DNA of 64,000 bases from Wansuia hejianensis (GCF_014337215.1 NZ_CP060635.1:3171501-3235500); one strand, 5' to 3'. Counted from the stretch's first letter, positions 25,472-35,405 are shown. Made by a program: numbers and translations. Notes: generated from the letters alone by a model not told the origin.

Positions 25472-26707
25472 ATGGCAAGAGAGAAAAAGTATTTACAGTT
25501 TGGGATCAGGCAGAGATTGTACCAGGGCTCCGGATGCATTTCCGTGATCCCGCAGATTCTGGAAACCGAAGAGTGGAAACGGGTCATGCTGATTGCAGAT
25601 CCGGGGCTTTACGCGGCGGGCGTCATCCAGCCCATTGAAGATATGCTGAAGGCCGCTGAAAATGTAGAATACATATTATTTACCAATATCCGGCCGAATC
25701 CTGAGGCGGTCACCATTGAAAATGAGGCGATACCCGCCGCACATGATTTTAATGTAGATGTCCTGATCGCAGTCGGCGGCGGAAGCACCATGGATACGGC
25801 GAAGGGAGTGGCGATTGTTGGTGAGACAGACGCACATGTGATGGACTTCAACAGCTGGCCCCCGTCCAGGCCCCTTCCGCACAAGACTTATCCGATCATC
25901 GCGGTTCCCAGCACAGCGGGGACAGGCAGTGAGGTATGCAGGAATGCGGTGATCTGTGACAAGAACGGGTTCAAGCTGGTGCCGATGCACGATGCCATAC
26001 TCCCGACCTATGCGCTGATGGATCCGGACCTTCTGGCGGGGCTTCCGACGGGAGTGGCGGCAGCGACGGCAGTGGATGCGTTCACTCATGCGCTGGAGTC
26101 TTATACCAATATGAACGCCAATGATTTTACAGAACTGTTCTCACTGAGGGCGCTGGAACTGATCGGTGAGGCGATCCGGCCCTTTGTGGCTAATCCGGCG
26201 GTGGCGAAATGGGCTAACATGATGAGCCTGGGCTCCATGTACGCTGGCTTTTCCCTGGGGATTGCCAGCATCGGCCAGGATCACGTCATCACCCATCCCA
26301 TGTCTGAGGAACCCTTCCATATGCCCCATGGAGATGCCTGCGGCATGGTGCTTCCCGCGGTGATCGAATGGAACGGGCTGGGCTGTAAGGAGAAATACAG
26401 AAAAGCTTACAATGCCATTACCAAAAAGGAAGTGCCGGAGGGTGAATTTGAAGTCAAGATGCTGATTGACTGGGTTATGGACCTGAACGCCGATCTTCAC
26501 ATCGCCCAGGATAGAGATTTTGAAGAATGGGGTTATAACGACGGGGAGGTTTTGGAGCTGATGCTGAAGCACCCGATCTTCAATAATAAGGATAAGACGC
26601 CGAATACCCAGTGCGCATATCCCAGAACCACGAAAATGAAAGACTTCAAATATCTGATTCAGAGAGTGAACGAATATTCCCGGCTGCAGAAGGAACGGAG
26701 GAAATAG
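25472..26707 (+). CDS. Iron-containing alcohol dehydrogenase
   Basis: This group III Fe-ADH (411 aa) reduces or oxidises an alcohol/aldehyde with NAD(P). It contains the cofactor motif GGGSTMDTAK and PSTAGTGSE. Metal ligands fall in TAVDAFTHALE (Asp and His) and in the HPMSEEPFHMPHGDACG segment. GGAGGG precedes ATG 25472. It overlaps functionally with the aldehyde dehydrogenase 3 bases downstream. The pair could turn an imported alcohol or the aldehyde from a lyase into an acid. Confidence 0.93.
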   Translation: MAREKKYLQFGIRQRLYQGSGCISVIPQILETEEWKRVMLIADPGLYAAGVIQPIEDMLKAAENVEYILFTNIRPNPEAVTIENEAIPAAHDFNVDVLIAVGGGSTMDTAKGVAIVGETDAHVMDFNSWPPSRPLPHKTYPIIAVPSTAGTGSEVCRNAVICDKNGFKLVPMHDAILPTYALMDPDLLAGLPTGVAAATAVDAFTHALESYTNMNANDFTELFSLRALELIGEAIRPFVANPAVAKWANMMSLGSMYAGFSLGIASIGQDHVITHPMSEEPFHMPHGDACGMVLPAVIEWNGLGCKEKYRKAYNAITKKEVPEGEFEVKMLIDWVMDLNADLHIAQDRDFEEWGYNDGEVLELMLKHPIFNNKDKTPNTQCAYPRTTKMKDFKYLIQRVNEYSRLQKERRK

Positions 26708-26710
26708 ACT

Positions 26711-28207
26711 ATGAAAATGCTGATTGGAGGGCAGAAAACAGATTCCAGCGATGGAAGGACCATTGACGTTATCAATCCGGCCAACGGGAAGTTTCTGGAT
26801 ACCATTCCGATGGCGACCGAAGAGGACGTCCAGCGGGCTGTTGACAATGCGAAGAAAGGCCAAAAGGAGTGGACGGCAATCCCGTTGATGGAGCGGGAGA
26901 AAATCATCCAGAGGTTTGTGCGTCTGCTGGAAGAGCATAAAAAGGAGATCATCGCCGTGTGTACCAGAGAATGCGGAAAGCATGTGGGCACGACAATCTT
27001 TGAATATAATCAGACGGCTTCTGTATTTACGGGATACATGGAGTCGGCCAAGCGGCTTGACGGCCAGTTACTGGTTCCAGGGTCAGAGCCGGGGCACGAC
27101 GGGAGGACCGCCTCGGACATGATTATGGTGACCCATGAGCCGTTGGGAACAGTAGTTGCTATCGTTCCTTTTAACGCCCCGATGCTTCTGTACAGTTACA
27201 AGGTGGCCCCCGCCCTGGCGGCGGGCAATGCGGTCATAGTAAAGCCGCCCACGGACAATCCGCTGACAGATATTATGATCACAGAGCTGCTGCTGGAGGC
27301 AGGTGTGCCCGGCAATGCGCTGCAGATCGTAACGGGAAGCGGTTCCAAAGTAGGAGACTGGCTGGTGAAGAATCCCGGCGTGGATGCCGTCAGCATGACG
27401 GGCAGCACCCAGGTGGGAATCGGGATCGCGGAAATCATGGCTAAGCGGTTGGCGCCCTGCACGCTGGAGCTGGGAGGGAACGACGCATTCATCGTGATGC
27501 CGGATACCGATATAGATAAGGCGGCAGCCAGCGCCTGCGGAGCAAGGAAAGGGAATTCCGGGCAAATCTGCATTTCCTCTAAACGGTTCATCGTACATAA
27601 CAGCGTGATAGAAGAGTTTACAGAAAAGCTGGTGAAGCTGGTCCGGGAAATTGAAGTAGGGTATGACGATAACGTAGAAGAAATGATGGAAAAATGCCTG
27701 GGCAACACGGACCGCACCAATACGAAGGGTGAATTCATCGGCAGCTTGATCAGCGAGCGGGCGGCGAAGGAAGTAGAGGCGCAGGTTGCGCATACCATTT
27801 CCCAGGGCGCGAAGCTGCTGTGCGGCGGCCAGAGGACTGGAGCCTTTTATATGCCCACAGTCCTGGCGGGAGTTACTAAGGATATGGATGTGGCTAAGGA
27901 TCTGGAAATATTCGGCCCGGTATGGCCGGTCATCGGGTTTGATACGGTGGAGGAAGCGATTGAGATCGCCAACGGAAGCCGTTACGGCCTTTCCGGCTGT
28001 GTCATGACAGACGACTGGAAGCTGGGCATGAGAGTGGCGAGGGAAGTGCAGACCGGCGGAATGGTGGTCAATGGTTCCTCCGTATATCGGAACCAGATGC
28101 AGCCCTTTGGCGGCCAGAAGATGAGCGGTATGGGCAATGAGGGGCTCACCACACTGGAGGAAATGACGAAAATTAAAAATATTGTCTTAAAAGGTTTTCT
28201 TGGATAG
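26711..28207 (+). CDS. NAD(P)-dependent aldehyde dehydrogenase
   Basis: This ALDH-superfamily protein (498 aa) contains CTLELGGND (general base Glu) and NSGQICISSKRF (catalytic Cys). The C-terminal signature PFGGQKMSGMGNEG is also present. It follows the Fe-ADH with a 3-base gap and precedes an ABC importer, so it is part of the same operon. It is only distantly like the ALDH at 6998. It has an unusual insertion near EVGYDDNVEEMMEKCLG. The substrate is unknown. Confidence 0.93.
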   Translation: MKMLIGGQKTDSSDGRTIDVINPANGKFLDTIPMATEEDVQRAVDNAKKGQKEWTAIPLMEREKIIQRFVRLLEEHKKEIIAVCTRECGKHVGTTIFEYNQTASVFTGYMESAKRLDGQLLVPGSEPGHDGRTASDMIMVTHEPLGTVVAIVPFNAPMLLYSYKVAPALAAGNAVIVKPPTDNPLTDIMITELLLEAGVPGNALQIVTGSGSKVGDWLVKNPGVDAVSMTGSTQVGIGIAEIMAKRLAPCTLELGGNDAFIVMPDTDIDKAAASACGARKGNSGQICISSKRFIVHNSVIEEFTEKLVKLVREIEVGYDDNVEEMMEKCLGNTDRTNTKGEFIGSLISERAAKEVEAQVAHTISQGAKLLCGGQRTGAFYMPTVLAGVTKDMDVAKDLEIFGPVWPVIGFDTVEEAIEIANGSRYGLSGCVMTDDWKLGMRVAREVQTGGMVVNGSSVYRNQMQPFGGQKMSGMGNEGLTTLEEMTKIKNIVLKGFLG

Positions 28208-28233
28208 CCAACCGCGGAAGATTGGGGGAAAAC

Positions 28234-29736
28234 ATGGGGAATTATGTAGAATTTAAAAATATCAGTAAAGCCTTTGTAGGCGTCCAGGCCCTTGATGGCA
28301 TCAGTTTCCGGGCAGACGGCGGAGAAGTCTGCGCGCTTCTCGGTGAAAACGGGGCGGGCAAGAGCACCCTGCTGAAGATTCTGAGCGGAGCACAATGCGC
28401 GGATTCGGGAGAGTATTATATCAACGGTGAAGAAGTAAGATTCACTTCCCCGGTAGAAGCTATCAGGGCCGGGGTCAGCGTCATCTACCAGGAACGTCAG
28501 CTGATCGGTGAGCTTTCCGTAACGGAAAACGTGTTTATGGAAGACCTGTACCGTAAAAAAGGAGGAATCGTAGATTTCCGGAAATCACATGAAGAAATGA
28601 AAAAGATCATCGAATTGTTCCAGATGCCATTTTCGCCCCAGACAAAGGTTAACCGGCTGTCGGTGGCTCATCAGCAGATGGTGGAAATTATGAAAGCCTA
28701 CCGCCGGAACAGTAAGATTATCGCTTTTGACGAGCCGACGGCTTCTCTGTCGGATGCGGAAATAGATGTGCTCTTCGGGCTGATCGAAAGGCTCCGGAAA
28801 GATGGGAAGGTTATACTGTATGTCTCTCACCGGCTAAAGGAGCTGTTCAGGATCACTGATAAAATCGTGATTCTGAAGGACGGCTGCTTTGTGGAGGACA
28901 TCCGGACAGAGGATGCCACGGAAAATTATCTGGTATCCAGGATGGTGGGCCGGAATATCGGAGATGCCTACTCGATGCTGGAGCGGAATGATAAGATCGG
29001 AGAAGTGATTCTTGAAGCCAGGCATCTGGAAGGGGAATATGTGCATGACGTCAGCTTCACCCTCAACAGAGGCCAGGTTCTGGGCTTTGCAGGCCTTGTA
29101 GGAGCGGGGCGCTCTGAAACCATGCGGCTTTTATTCGGCGCTGACAAGCTGATGAGCGGCGAGATATATGTGGATGGTAAACAGTGCAGAATTAAAAGCC
29201 CAAGAGATGCCATCAATGCAGGTATCGGCCTTTGTCCGGAGGACCGGAAGGAACAGGGACTGGTGCTGGGAAGGTCGGTACGCGACAATCTGACCATCCC
29301 GATTTTGAAGACCATCGCCAGAGGCGGCGTGATAGACGGAAAACAGGAGCGGCAGCTGTCTAAATCAGCGATTGACAAATACAGAATCAAGACGCATTCC
29401 GCGGATAAGATCGTCATGGAGCTGTCCGGAGGGAATCAGCAGAAGGTGATCCTCGGCCGCTGGATGCTGGCGGATCTGAAGGTGCTGATCCTGGACGAGC
29501 CGACGAAGGGCATCGACGTGGGTGCAAAGGCGGAAATATATCAGATGGTCTGCGATTTGGCAAAATCAGGGCTGGGGATTATCTTCATATCCTCAGAGCT
29601 GCCTGAGGTACTGAACGTCTGTGACGAGGTAGTGGTCATGAAGGAGGGGAGTATCACCGGACGCCTGGGCAAAGAGGAATTGTCAGAGGAACTGATTTTG
29701 CGGCTTGCCATGCGCGATGCGGACTGTTTTGCATGA
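28234..29736 (+). CDS. Sugar ABC importer ATPase (RbsA type)
   Basis: This 500-aa double-NBD ATPase has Walker A GENGAGKST at 37-45, first Walker B IIAFDEPTASLS, second signature LSGGNQQKV and Walker B VLILDEPTKGIDVG. ATG 28234 follows TTGGGGGAAAAC; the longer frame from TTG 28222 is less likely. It energises the permease at 29751. Compared with the 98-1597 ATPase it has the same architecture but clearly different sequence, so it is a separate transporter, not a duplicate. Confidence 0.94.
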   Translation: MGNYVEFKNISKAFVGVQALDGISFRADGGEVCALLGENGAGKSTLLKILSGAQCADSGEYYINGEEVRFTSPVEAIRAGVSVIYQERQLIGELSVTENVFMEDLYRKKGGIVDFRKSHEEMKKIIELFQMPFSPQTKVNRLSVAHQQMVEIMKAYRRNSKIIAFDEPTASLSDAEIDVLFGLIERLRKDGKVILYVSHRLKELFRITDKIVILKDGCFVEDIRTEDATENYLVSRMVGRNIGDAYSMLERNDKIGEVILEARHLEGEYVHDVSFTLNRGQVLGFAGLVGAGRSETMRLLFGADKLMSGEIYVDGKQCRIKSPRDAINAGIGLCPEDRKEQGLVLGRSVRDNLTIPILKTIARGGVIDGKQERQLSKSAIDKYRIKTHSADKIVMELSGGNQQKVILGRWMLADLKVLILDEPTKGIDVGAKAEIYQMVCDLAKSGLGIIFISSELPEVLNVCDEVVVMKEGSITGRLGKEELSEELILRLAMRDADCFA

Positions 29737-29750
29737 TGGAGGAAAAAACA

Positions 29751-30734
29751 ATGAAAAACGACAATAAAAATAATGTGAAAGCAGGCAAACAGGAGGGAAT
29801 AAGCCTATTTAAGTCGAATGAAGTCATGATGCTGATCGTGCTGATTCTTGTGATAGCCTTTTTTACAGTCATGAACAGGAATTATCTGACTTACACGAAT
29901 ATGACCAACATCCTGATGGCGGCATCCACAATCGGCCTGCTGGCAATCGGCGAAACATTCCTGATTATTGCCGGGCATATCGATCTTTCCAGCGCGCATA
30001 TAGCTTCTCTGTTCGGAGTCATGACGGCGCTTTTAATCAACACGGGGCTTCCATGGCCGCTGGCAATTGTGATTGTAGTGATCTGTAGTTCTGTAGTGGG
30101 AATCGCCAATTCCTGCCTGGTCAACATCTTTGGGCTGCAGCCCTTTATCGCAACACTGGCAATGTCGTCTGTCTGCGAGGGAGTGGCGTTCCTGATCTGT
30201 TCAGGGAAATCAGTTCCTGTTAATGACAAGGTGTATGTGGAAATAGGCTCCATGAAGATCCTGGGCATTCCGTTCCCGGCTATTCTGATGGTGATTCTGT
30301 TTATTATATTCGGATTCGTTCTGGCTAAAACTGTGTTTGGGCGCAGCGTCTACATGGTGGGAGGGAATCCGGAGGCGGCCCGTCTGGCAGGGCTGAACCC
30401 GAAGAGGATCAGCACAATCCTTTATGTGATGAGTGCGATGATTGCAGCGTTTGCGGGTGTGCTGATGACCGCGAAAATGCATTCCGGGCAGCCTGCGGGG
30501 GGATCCGGAGCTGAATTTGACGCGATAACAGCCGCGATCCTGGGCGGAGTTGCTTTTACCGGAGGAAAAGGGAATCTGGCAGGATGTTTTATCGGCCTTC
30601 TGATCATGCAGTGCTTTAATAACGGCCTGACAGTTGTGAATGTATCTTCCTTCTGGCAGGTGGTGGCGAAGGGCCTGCTGCTGATCGCCGCATTGATCTT
30701 TGACTTCTTCCGCAGGAAGAAGCTGGCTAAATGA
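29751..30734 (+). CDS. Sugar ABC importer permease (RbsC type)
   Basis: This 327-aa permease has a first hydrophobic stretch MMLIVLILVIAFFTVM. The family signature appears as GHIDLS instead of GGIDLS. The loop VGGNPEAARLAGLNPKRI and AAILGGVAFTGGKG are typical. ATG 29751 with GGAGG eight bases upstream is preferred over ATG 29733, which overlaps the ATPase stop. A 116-base gap to the binding protein contains no gene. Confidence 0.93.
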   Translation: MKNDNKNNVKAGKQEGISLFKSNEVMMLIVLILVIAFFTVMNRNYLTYTNMTNILMAASTIGLLAIGETFLIIAGHIDLSSAHIASLFGVMTALLINTGLPWPLAIVIVVICSSVVGIANSCLVNIFGLQPFIATLAMSSVCEGVAFLICSGKSVPVNDKVYVEIGSMKILGIPFPAILMVILFIIFGFVLAKTVFGRSVYMVGGNPEAARLAGLNPKRISTILYVMSAMIAAFAGVLMTAKMHSGQPAGGSGAEFDAITAAILGGVAFTGGKGNLAGCFIGLLIMQCFNNGLTVVNVSSFWQVVAKGLLLIAALIFDFFRRKKLAK

Positions 30735-30850
30735 TCACTTCGGGGCTTTCTGCCTGAGAACTTCGGCCGGTCCGGGTCAGATAGCTCCGCGTGAATCATA
30801 AAACGGCTGCGGCAGCAATGCAGCGGCACAAAATTTAAGGAGGAAAAGAA

Positions 30851-31993
30851 ATGAAGAAGGTGAAAATGGCAATCGGGATCTTATTGTGTTCAGCCCTGGT
30901 ACTTGGCGGCTGCGGCGGATCGGGGAACAGTCCTGCGAGTACATCGGGGAGCAAGACTGAAAGTACTGGGTCTTCTGCCTCTTCTGCGGCATCAGCATCC
31001 TCAGCATCATCATCGTCAGGAAAAGACAGCGGAGAAAAGCTGACCTTTGAGTATTTCGCCACTTCAATGACCGTTGAGTGGATCCAGCAGATTGAAGAAG
31101 CCCTGAAGACCCTGGGAGAAGAGAATAATTTTGAAGTTCTTTCCGCAGATGCCAATCGTGATATCAATACGCAGCTTTCGCAGATTGATACGGCCATTGA
31201 GCAGAAGATTGACGGCGCCTTCCTGTTTATCGTCGATGAAGGAAGCGCCCCGGCAGCCGTACAGAAATTCGATGATGCGGAAATTCCGGTCATTGGTGAA
31301 ACCCTGAAGCTGCAGGACGGCGACGGTAAAAATATTGCCCCATACGTGGAGCTGGATGCGGAAGGCGTAGGCTCTAACTGTGGCAAGTGGGTCGCTGAGA
31401 ACTGGGAATCTACAGGCGTCGACCTGTCTGACCTGTCTAAGGTGGGCGTAATCCAGAATACCAACAGTAAGTATCGTTCAGACCTGGCCAGAATCGACGG
31501 CTTTATGAACGAGCTGAACGGCGGACTGCCGGGAATTCCGGAGAGTAATGTGTTCATGGCGGACTGCGCGGCAGAAGCTACCAGCAATGATAATACGGAG
31601 GCTTCTTATAATCAGGTGGCGGCTGTCCTTTCCGCTCATCCGGAAATTGAAGCATGGATTATTATGGGCTCTGTTGACAGCTATGCAATGGGCGCCTGCC
31701 GTGCGGTAGAAGCGGCGGGATTGGAGGAGAAAACGATCCTCGTCAGTGCCGGAGGCGAGCTTGCTATCAAAGAGTGGGCCAATGAGTCCGGCGCTTGCTG
31801 GAGAGCTACCTGCTATTACGACGCCATGGACTTCGCAGAAAAAATGGTTGAAGGCATGTTAAGCGTGTGCCGTGACGGTGAGACAACCAAAGATATCTAT
31901 TCTGATTTTAAAGAGGGTGGCGATGAGTATGCGGCTGTAAAAATTTCCGGCAACATGTGCACTGCAGAAAATTATCAGGATTTTACCGAATAA
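30851..31993 (+). CDS. Sugar ABC importer substrate-binding lipoprotein (RbsB type)
   Basis: This 380-aa binding protein has a lipobox ending at Cys21 (LVLGGC), then a Ser-rich linker to about residue 58. The mature fold starts LTFEYFATSMTVEWIQQIEE. The segment IDTAIEQKIDGAFLFIVDEG is typical of the family. TAAGGAGGAAAAG precedes the start. The order ATPase-permease-binding protein is as in the first operon. The ligand is unknown. Confidence 0.92.
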   Translation: MKKVKMAIGILLCSALVLGGCGGSGNSPASTSGSKTESTGSSASSAASASSASSSSGKDSGEKLTFEYFATSMTVEWIQQIEEALKTLGEENNFEVLSADANRDINTQLSQIDTAIEQKIDGAFLFIVDEGSAPAAVQKFDDAEIPVIGETLKLQDGDGKNIAPYVELDAEGVGSNCGKWVAENWESTGVDLSDLSKVGVIQNTNSKYRSDLARIDGFMNELNGGLPGIPESNVFMADCAAEATSNDNTEASYNQVAAVLSAHPEIEAWIIMGSVDSYAMGACRAVEAAGLEEKTILVSAGGELAIKEWANESGACWRATCYYDAMDFAEKMVEGMLSVCRDGETTKDIYSDFKEGGDEYAAVKISGNMCTAENYQDFTE

Positions 31994-32008
31994 CGGGAAG
32001 GAGTGCCT

Positions 32009-33052
32009 ATGATTACAGCGAGAGAGAATATCTTAATGGCTTATCATCATCAGGAGCCGTATTGGGTGCCGTCTCAGTATCTGGACCAAAATACCTGCCT
32101 GTATACGGCCACCCGTGAGGGAGTCAGCGGATTCGGGCGGGGTACGGACTGCTTTGGCATATCCTGGGATTATAACCCAGGTGACCCGTCGCCGATGGTG
32201 ACAGCCGGAACCAAACGGCTGACCGATATTGAGAACTGGCGGGATGAGTTAACGATGCCCGACTGTGAAAGCTGGGACTGGGAGGAGTGTGCGGCGAAGG
32301 ATACGGCGGGCTGGGATCGGCAGAATAAGATCAGCAGCGTAATCATAGTAAATGGGTTATTTGAGCAGCTTCACGCGCTGACCGGCTTTGAAGACGCCCT
32401 CTGTTATCTTTTAATGGAGCAGGAGGCCGTGGAGGATTTCCTGGATGCACTGACGGATTATAGGATCAGGCAGATCCAGTTGATTGCCAGATACTATAAA
32501 CCGGATAAGATCCAGTTCCATGACGATTACGGAGAGGCCAGGAATACTTTCATGTCTCTGGAGGTCTGGAGGGAAATCTTCAAACCGCGCCTGAAACGCA
32601 TAATTGAAGCAGTGCAGGGTGAAGGAATGCTGTATGAACACCATTCCTGCGGTTACATCGCCACGCTCGTGGAGGATTTCATTGAGCTGGGCATAGACGC
32701 CCTGAATCCGCTGCAGGTACAGAATGATCCTTATGAACTGAAAAAAAAGCATGCCAAAGAGCTGTGCTTTGTCGGGGGCTTTGACAATCAGGGAATTCTG
32801 GACCGTCCAGGCGTGACCTATGAAGAGAGAGTACAAGAAATACGGTACCGCATAGAGCTCATGGCGCCAGGCGGGAGCTGGGTTGCTCATCCGGTGATGA
32901 TGGACCCGGAGATCGGTATTGCGCTGACGGATGTGCTATATGAATATAACGCGCCGTTTTGGGAGCGGGTGGGGTATTATCCCCCGCCCAAACCCAGACA
33001 GCCCAGGAAAAATGTATATTCCCAGGGATATCAAAAGGGAGGGGAGCAGTGA
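32009..33052 (+). CDS. Uroporphyrinogen-decarboxylase-family protein (methyltransferase-like)
   Basis: This 347-aa TIM-barrel protein belongs to the UroD/MtaA superfamily. The N-terminus (ITARENILMAYHHQEPYWVP) is of the kind seen in O-demethylase and corrinoid methyltransferase relatives, not in HemE. HHSCGYIATLVEDFIELGID has the His-x-Cys pair that binds zinc in MtaA/MtbA. The third Cys near the C-terminus is not seen (MAPGGSWVAHP). ATG 32009 has GGAAGGAG at good distance, better than GTG 32003. It is the last gene before a repeat array. It may act on methyl or carboxyl groups of the imported compound; function unproven. Confidence 0.82.
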   Translation: MITARENILMAYHHQEPYWVPSQYLDQNTCLYTATREGVSGFGRGTDCFGISWDYNPGDPSPMVTAGTKRLTDIENWRDELTMPDCESWDWEECAAKDTAGWDRQNKISSVIIVNGLFEQLHALTGFEDALCYLLMEQEAVEDFLDALTDYRIRQIQLIARYYKPDKIQFHDDYGEARNTFMSLEVWREIFKPRLKRIIEAVQGEGMLYEHHSCGYIATLVEDFIELGIDALNPLQVQNDPYELKKKHAKELCFVGGFDNQGILDRPGVTYEERVQEIRYRIELMAPGGSWVAHPVMMDPEIGIALTDVLYEYNAPFWERVGYYPPPKPRQPRKNVYSQGYQKGGEQ

Positions 33053-33057
33053 AAAAC

Positions 33058-33530
33058 AGTCCGTCCGATATCCGTGCTTCGGTGCATGCAGGCATGTCCT
33101 CAGCCCGGCTGCCGTCCGGAACTTTCTGGGTAATCGGACATGTTCGCTGACGCGAACATTATGAATTCTGAAAGTCAGCTGTTCCGCGCCTTAGGCGCTC
33201 TCACAGCTGCCGGAAGTATTCACAATCCGGCCTGTCGGCCTGCTTGTTCATACTTCCTTGTCCGTCCGATATCCGTGCTTCGGCGCATGCAGGCATGCCC
33301 TCAGCCCGGCTGCCGTCCGGAACTTTCTGGGTAATCGGACATGTTCGCTGACGCGAACATTATGAATTCTGAAAGTCAGCTGTTCCGCGCCTTAGGCGCT
33401 CTCACAGCTGCCGGAAGTATTCACAATCCGGCCTGTCGGCCTGCTTGTTCATACTTCCTTGTCCGTCCGATATCCGTGCTTCGGCGCATGCAGGCATGCC
33501 CTCAGCCCGGCTGCCGTCCGGAACTTTCAG
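33058..33530 (-). repeat. Tandem array of the dispersed multi-hairpin repeat (201-bp period), locus 2
   Basis: Two full units and one partial unit share period 201 bases (for example ATGTTCGCTGACGCGAACAT starts at 33140 and 33341). Read on the minus strand, each unit has the modules of the repeat at 18607: the GGCGCGG hairpin, ACAGCTGACTTTCA, ATGTTCGC-TGAC-GCGAACAT, GAAAGTTCCGG, CGGCAGCCG and GCATGC hairpins. Small open frames of 64 codons in it are by-products. It fills most of the gap between the UroD gene and pair B. Confidence 0.85.
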
Positions 33531-33639
33531 AGTAAATCGTGTGTATGGAGAAATTAATTTTTTAAAAAGTATGTCAAGAGAGAAAATGGACTGTCAATAT
33601 TTTGGCAACTGTCAGAAAATGACATGTGTTTTGGAACTA

Positions 33640-33668
33640 TTGAAGTCCTGAAACAGAGATGAGATAAT
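33640..33668 (+). promoter_or_regulatory. Promoter of pair B
   Basis: TTGAAG (33640-33645), 17 bases and GATAAT (33663-33668) lie 37 bases before the start of the UGSC-like gene. This suggests pair B is transcribed separately from the operon upstream of the repeat array. Confidence 0.65.
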
Positions 33669-33704
33669 CTTAGCATAACAAAGATGAAAAGGAGAAAAAA
33701 GCTT

Positions 33705-35405
33705 ATGGGAAAACAATTTAACCCGTTGCTGGACCCCAGGGGCTATCAGGAGAGAACAATGATAACCCTGGCGAAACGGCCAACGCTGGATGAACTGAGA
33801 AATGGCAAGATCCTGTTTTACAACAACACGAAACTCGGTTTTTGTAATTATTATACCGTGTTCGACCGGATCAAGGAGCATCTGACTGAGCTGGGGATTA
33901 CAAACTGGGTAGAATATACGGAAACAGTCCGTGGAAAAGATGCGGCGATGCTGGCGGATTATGCAGCGATGCTGGCAAAAGAAGAGCCTACCGCAGCAAT
34001 TGTGGCATTCGGTGATATGGGAACCTCTTCCTCCACCACCGTCGTCACCATGGAACTTGAAAAGCTTGGTATCCCGGCCGTCTACATGACGGCGCCTCCA
34101 GGAACCGCGATCACAGAAGGCGTGGGCGTCTACCGAGCGGGCCATCTCTGCCTCTGCTCTGTGGATATCATGCAGTCTACCACTGTAGAAGAGGTTGCTG
34201 CTGAGGTGGATAAAAAATGGGATTATATCCTGAGCTCCCTGACTTCTAACGGTGAAGAGCTGGAACAGCTGGCTCACATCGATTTTAAGATGGATCAGAT
34301 TCCTCCTGCAAAGGACGGGCTGCTTCCGAAGATTTTTGAAGAGCCTGACGAGAAAGAGCCTTGCGCGGGTCTGGAAGAAATCAATGATTACTTCAACGAG
34401 CTGCATATCAGCGACGGGCTGCCGATCATCCCTCCCACGAAGGCACGCTATGAAAAGATGATGGAATACTGCCCGTTTGACGAGGATACGGTGCTCTGTG
34501 ACCCCAGCGGCCCTAGCGGCAAATCCGTCACAGTGAAAGACGTTGCCATCGCGGCAGTTATGGCAGGCTGCAAGCCGAAAGCCATGCCGGTGCTGGTTGC
34601 GGCCTTTAAGGCGCTGAACAATAAGGCCTACAATCTGAACCAGTCTGTGACCACCTCCCATCCGGGCGGCAATCTGGTGCTGGTATCAGGCCCCATCGCT
34701 CAGGAAATCGGACTTTCCGGAAAACAGGGCTGCCAGGGTCCCGGCTGGCCGGTAAACGCCACCCTGGGCCGGGCCGTGAACCTGGTGATCATGAATGTCT
34801 TTCGCTCTGTACCCGGCGTCTGTGACCTGGACTGCATCGCATCCCAGGCAGAGTTCACCTACTGCTTCGCAGAAGAACCGGAGCTTGCGGAATGGAAGAT
34901 GATCAACGAAGAGCACTACGATTCCGAAACTACGACAGTATACGTGCTGAAGGCCGAGCCGATCCATGACGTCATCGACTTCCTGAGCCTGAACGGCCAT
35001 GATCTGCTGGATACGATCACGCACTGCTGCTCCACGCTGGGATCTAACAACGCGTACATGCCGGGCCCGCTGGTGGTCTGCCTGACGCCGGATCACGGGA
35101 AGATGCTGAAGAAGGACGGCTATACGAAGGAAATGATTCAGGAGCACATCCATACATACTGCTACCATGAGGTTCCGATGGTGCGGAACCGGGGACTGGT
35201 GCCGGTGCGTCCGGCCAGCTTTGCTAACCGCCATCCGATGCCTGTGACCCGGACGCCGAAAGACGTGGAAGTGGTGGTAGTAGGCGGCCGCGGCGGCCAC
35301 GACGGGATCATCCTTCCCTGGGCGCTGCACAGCGAGGGAATCGTGGAGCCTGTGGCGCTTCCGGATGGAAAAATAGCGAAATCCATTGAAGAGTTCAAAA
35401 AATAA
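33705..35405 (+). CDS. UGSC-like two-domain protein, copy B
   Basis: This 566-aa paralogue of the 8587 protein is identical over long stretches, for example KILFYNNTKLGFCNYYTVFD and the 103-110 segment GDMGTSSS, where Met and Ser again replace the redox residues of UGSC proteins. The second domain keeps DGLPIIPPT, GKQGCQGPG and NATLGRA. The main difference is the linker around residues 207-228. ATG 33705 aligns with the copy A start; an in-frame ATG at 33684 is rejected because the SD site (GGAG at 33691) lies downstream of it. It is followed 82 bases later by the FAD partner. Function unknown. Confidence 0.8.
   Translation: MGKQFNPLLDPRGYQERTMITLAKRPTLDELRNGKILFYNNTKLGFCNYYTVFDRIKEHLTELGITNWVEYTETVRGKDAAMLADYAAMLAKEEPTAAIVAFGDMGTSSSTTVVTMELEKLGIPAVYMTAPPGTAITEGVGVYRAGHLCLCSVDIMQSTTVEEVAAEVDKKWDYILSSLTSNGEELEQLAHIDFKMDQIPPAKDGLLPKIFEEPDEKEPCAGLEEINDYFNELHISDGLPIIPPTKARYEKMMEYCPFDEDTVLCDPSGPSGKSVTVKDVAIAAVMAGCKPKAMPVLVAAFKALNNKAYNLNQSVTTSHPGGNLVLVSGPIAQEIGLSGKQGCQGPGWPVNATLGRAVNLVIMNVFRSVPGVCDLDCIASQAEFTYCFAEEPELAEWKMINEEHYDSETTTVYVLKAEPIHDVIDFLSLNGHDLLDTITHCCSTLGSNNAYMPGPLVVCLTPDHGKMLKKDGYTKEMIQEHIHTYCYHEVPMVRNRGLVPVRPASFANRHPMPVTRTPKDVEVVVVGGRGGHDGIILPWALHSEGIVEPVALPDGKIAKSIEEFKK

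Noticed and set aside
33058..33530. Possible CRISPR array
   Set aside because: Units are 201 bp and nearly identical throughout, with no short repeats separated by unique spacers and no cas genes.
33140..33535. Two identical 64-codon open frames in tandem
   Set aside because: They are reading-frame by-products of the 201-bp repeat; no ribosome-binding site, and the hairpin structure explains the sequence better than coding.
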